DNA of 64,000 bases from Pseudomonas marincola (GTDB lineage Bacteria; Pseudomonadota; Gammaproteobacteria; Pseudomonadales; Pseudomonadaceae): NCBI RefSeq assembly GCF_900116605.1, contig NZ_FPBC01000018.1:20291-84290 (forward strand). Direction: 5' to 3'. Position 1 is the stretch's first letter. Each line of letters starts with the position of its first letter. The notes under the pieces are model-generated. The model did not search any database, was not told the DNA's origin, and saw only the letters and a program-made list of their open reading frames with translations. Both the position numbers and the translations under genes were made by a program. Of this stretch, positions 61,403 to 64,000 are shown piece by piece.

Positions 61403-63631
61403 ATGAAGAAAAATGTACAGGACAAGAACATGGAAAAGTTATCCATCCGCCTCAAGAACTGCTTTGGAATACAAAACTTCGAAGAAAATTTCCTATTCAA
61501 CAAGGCAAACGCCCAACTGATTTATGCTCCGAACGGGGTAATGAAAACCTCCCTTGCAAAGACTTTCCACTGCCTTCAAAAAGGGGAAATCCCAAGGGAG
61601 CTTATTTACAATCGCCAAGCCGAATATAGCGTGAAAATAGACGATGAAGACATTAAGCCCTCTGAAATACTAGTCGTAAAGCCATTTGATTCTAGTTACA
61701 ACGTGCAAGATCTATCTACACTTCTGGTCAATAGAAGTCAAAAGGCTATATACGATTCAATCTATAAAGAAATCCTCGACGCACGAGCTCAGATAGCAAA
61801 AAAACTCAGCAAGTTATCTAAAATTTCAGCCGACAAGGTAGAAGCTCAGATTATCGATGACTTCGGCGCCACTGACATTTTCGATGCAATTGATGAAATA
61901 AAGAGATTTGAACAGGCTCTACCAGAGTTAGCAAGCGTTGCCTACGCTAAAGTACTCGACCCTAAAGTAATAGAACTCTTACAAGACCCAAAAATACGAG
62001 ACAACATCCATGACTACAGCACTAGATATAACGAACTGATAGAGCAATCTTCGCTATTTTCCAGAGGGAAATTTAATCCATCAAACGCAGCCTCCGTCTC
62101 AAAAAACTTAAAAAAAGAGAGGTTTTTTGAAGCAGACCATAAGCTGCTAATGAAAGGAAAAGCTGAGCCTATCAGCGACCAAACCGCACTAGATGAGCTT
62201 CTCAAAAAAGAAAGCGAGGCAATACTTGGGGACGGTGAACTCCAGAGAATTGCAAACAAAATAATATCTGGAGTTGCCTCAATTAAGACATTTCAGGAAG
62301 TCCTGGAAGAGTCGCCCATTATATCAACCTACCTAAGCAACCTTGATAACCTTAAGAAGGTATTGTGGTCATCCTATTACCTGACAGACCCAGACAGTTT
62401 TGAAAGCTTATCTCTTCTATTTCAAAGTAAGCGGGACAGATTGACTGAAATAGAGCTGCAAGCAAATTTAGAGAGCACCCTCTGGCATGACGCCCAAGAC
62501 ATCTTCAAAAGACGATTTTTTGTTCCATTCGGGCTAGATATTGAAGACCACAAAAACGCCATACTAGGAACTGTAGCCCCCAACATGGTGTTCACTTTCC
62601 CAGGCGAGGATGGAACACCGGTTCGATTTGACAGAGGGCAACTAGACTCGCTCGACTGTCTTTCAGTTGGGGAAAGACGAGCGATGTACCTTCTCTACGT
62701 AATCTTCGACTTTAGAGCAAGATTAGCGGCAGGGGAGCGGACCACAATTATTATAGACGACATAGCAGACTCATTTGACTACAAAAACAAGTACGCCATC
62801 GTTGAGTATCTAAAAGAACTCGCAGAAGAAGATCTTTTTCGGATTATAATCCTGACACATAACTTTGATTTCTACAGAACCGTTCAAGGACGGATTTTAG
62901 ACAAAGCAAAGTGGGACAACTCATTCATTGCTCAAAAATGCGGCGACAGAATAAAGCTATTGAAAGGCGGCAGCAAAGACGTATCTAGCCCCTTTGAGTT
63001 ATGGAAACAAAAATTCCATGAAGACCCGAGAATTCTAATTTCTATGATCCCCTTCATTAGGAACCTCATAGAATTCAAAGACGGCGCATCCCCTGACTAC
63101 AAAAAACTCACATCAATGATCCACATTAAACATGATGAGGCCGAGCCAGAATACAAAACCCACAATCTGAAAATAGCGGACCTAGAGGATATAATCGCTG
63201 AGATTATACCGAGGAAAGACCTGAGCGTTCACTTTGACAAAGGAATGGCAGTTATAGATTTAATATACGAAACTGCCAACAATCTAATAGAACAAGAAGA
63301 CCTGAACGACTCCTTGTCCCTAGAACGTAAAATTGCACTATCTATCGCAATTAGACTTAAAGCCGAAGAGTTCATGTGGGAACACGTAGCAGATAAATCC
63401 CGGATAAGCAGTAATCAAACCGGAAGACTTTACGACAGGATCGTACAAGAGCAAGCCGGCAGGCAGGACTTTCAACCTATTGAGAAAGTACTAAGCCAAG
63501 TCACGCTCATGACCCCAGAAAATATTCATCTGAACTCATTTATGTATGAACCACTGATAGACATGTCAATGGACCATCTTGTAGAACTATTCAAAAACAT
63601 ACAGAACCTAGAATGGTCAGGCCCAGCATAG
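61403..63631 (+). CDS. AT-rich ABC-type ATPase, PrrC/RloC-like
   Basis: A 742-residue protein. Walker A APNGVMKTS (about residues 42-50), long helical insert (about 100-350), ABC signature LSVGERRA (about 420), Walker B IIIDDIADSFD (about 449), then LTHNFDFYRT (about 480), which is typical of AAA_13/PrrC-like ATPases. The C-terminal 230 residues have no motif I recognise and end in HLNSFMYEPLIDMSMDHL. AT-rich codons (AGA, ATA) differ sharply from its neighbours, so it was acquired separately. It may be a single-gene defence or tRNA-cutting effector; ATG 61430 is an alternative start. Confidence 0.7.
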   Translation: MKKNVQDKNMEKLSIRLKNCFGIQNFEENFLFNKANAQLIYAPNGVMKTSLAKTFHCLQKGEIPRELIYNRQAEYSVKIDDEDIKPSEILVVKPFDSSYNVQDLSTLLVNRSQKAIYDSIYKEILDARAQIAKKLSKLSKISADKVEAQIIDDFGATDIFDAIDEIKRFEQALPELASVAYAKVLDPKVIELLQDPKIRDNIHDYSTRYNELIEQSSLFSRGKFNPSNAASVSKNLKKERFFEADHKLLMKGKAEPISDQTALDELLKKESEAILGDGELQRIANKIISGVASIKTFQEVLEESPIISTYLSNLDNLKKVLWSSYYLTDPDSFESLSLLFQSKRDRLTEIELQANLESTLWHDAQDIFKRRFFVPFGLDIEDHKNAILGTVAPNMVFTFPGEDGTPVRFDRGQLDSLDCLSVGERRAMYLLYVIFDFRARLAAGERTTIIIDDIADSFDYKNKYAIVEYLKELAEEDLFRIIILTHNFDFYRTVQGRILDKAKWDNSFIAQKCGDRIKLLKGGSKDVSSPFELWKQKFHEDPRILISMIPFIRNLIEFKDGASPDYKKLTSMIHIKHDEAEPEYKTHNLKIADLEDIIAEIIPRKDLSVHFDKGMAVIDLIYETANNLIEQEDLNDSLSLERKIALSIAIRLKAEEFMWEHVADKSRISSNQTGRLYDRIVQEQAGRQDFQPIEKVLSQVTLMTPENIHLNSFMYEPLIDMSMDHLVELFKNIQNLEWSGPA

Positions 63632-63651
63632 ATAAGACGGCAGTAGACTTA

Positions 63652-64000
63652 GGGATGGTCTGAAGTAGCCATGCATTTCTGGCTGACTTCACCCTCTGCT
63701 GATTTTAAAAGCGGCAAATCGATCAAAAACGATCAGATCACCCGCTCATTTGGGTGTTTCTGGCCGCCGCGATAACCTCGCAGCTGCCATTTCCAACATT
63801 ACAGGCGCACCTCTCCTGCATTCGCCAGCAAATGTCGGCGTGCCATCCACAGATTCGACAGCGCGAACAGAGTCACCAGTTGTGCGGTGTTCTTCGCCAG
63901 GCCACGGAAGCGCGTTTTCACATAACCGAACTGGCGCTTGATCACCCGGAACGGATGCTCGACCTTTGCACGCACCTGGGCCTTGGCTTTCTCGATCCTG
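63652..64000. mobile_element. IS5-family element, left part
   Basis: The likely IS end GGGATGGTCTGAAG begins at 63652, right after CTTA, a target typical of IS5 elements. The transposase C-terminus follows. The rest lies beyond the right edge. Confidence 0.5.
63799..64000 (-). CDS. IS5-family transposase, C-terminal part
   Basis: The last 66 residues of a DDE transposase run in from the window edge, with VRAKVEHPFRVIKRQFGY (the E of the DDE triad and the R of the E-x6-K-type signature), and FRGLAKNT before the end. The stop is at 63799-63801. It is incomplete because the window ends. Confidence 0.85.
   Translation of the reverse strand, partial: RIEKAKAQVRAKVEHPFRVIKRQFGYVKTRFRGLAKNTAQLVTLFALSNLWMARRHLLANAGEVRL

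Larger units (their letters stand above)
52332..64000. mobile_element. Second, damaged island in tandem (open right end)
   Basis: Begins at the second att copy with a relic integrase leader, and carries a molybdenum hydroxylase operon and a cluster of Fic, NERD, Mrr and ATPase genes, ending in an IS at the window edge. Its right att site is not in the window. The boundary is inferred. Confidence 0.5.

Overview
The window looks like a Pseudomonas chromosome. From memory, the first 31 kb follows P. aeruginosa PAO1 gene order from trpE (PA0609) to rmcA (PA0575): trpE-gph-rpe, a DUF3530 gene, djlA-murU-amgK, lptD-surA-pdxA-rsmA-apaG-apaH-glpE, prkA-yeaH-spoVR, cca, folK-folB, plsY, tsaD, rpsU, dnaG, rpoD, rmcA and a CAU-anticodon tRNA. 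The codon usage is moderately GC-rich. These are housekeeping genes for tryptophan synthesis, outer-membrane LPS assembly, peptidoglycan recycling, ribosome maturation and the primase/sigma-70 pair. The window opens inside trpE, and a Trp-codon leader peptide (MKIIKALARWRWRL) precedes trpE.

The tRNA at 31255-31331 is an integration site. Its 3' 46 bases are repeated exactly at 52332-52377, which bounds a first integrative element of about 21 kb. A tyrosine integrase sits next to the tRNA, followed by an AlpA-like/helix-turn-helix regulator pair, AT-richer genes of unknown function and an iteron-like repeat array (about 35958-36445). Then comes a type I restriction-modification locus, hsdR-abi-hsdM-hsdS, with an Abi_2/AbiF-like gene between hsdR and hsdM. 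That gene is preceded by a 256-base structured intergenic region that may encode a small RNA. Downstream lie a PD-(D/E)XK-like protein, two unrecognised genes, a NucS-like/EVE-like fusion, small membrane and exported proteins, and a beta-CASP metallo-hydrolase. There is no relaxase or conjugation gene.

Right of the second att copy, the integrase leader is repeated for about 125 bases without an integrase gene, so a second, damaged element probably starts there. It carries a periplasmic molybdenum hydroxylase operon (2Fe-2S subunit, molybdopterin subunit, triheme cytochrome c broken by one in-frame TAG, XdhC). Next is a second defence-like cluster: a Fic protein with a winged-helix tail, a NERD/zinc-ribbon protein, an Mrr-like type IV restriction protein and an AT-rich ABC-type ATPase resembling PrrC/RloC-type proteins. 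An IS5-family transposase is cut by the right edge.

The two elements share sequence signals. The palindrome half-site TGAGCCGAATA lies upstream of both hsdM and fic. A 44-base element lies at 46665 and again at 59518, upstream of nuclease-fold genes in each. The most promising undescribed features are the abi/small-RNA candidate inside the hsd locus, the iteron array, the shared fic/hsdM operator, and the cargo genes of unknown function linked to hsdS.
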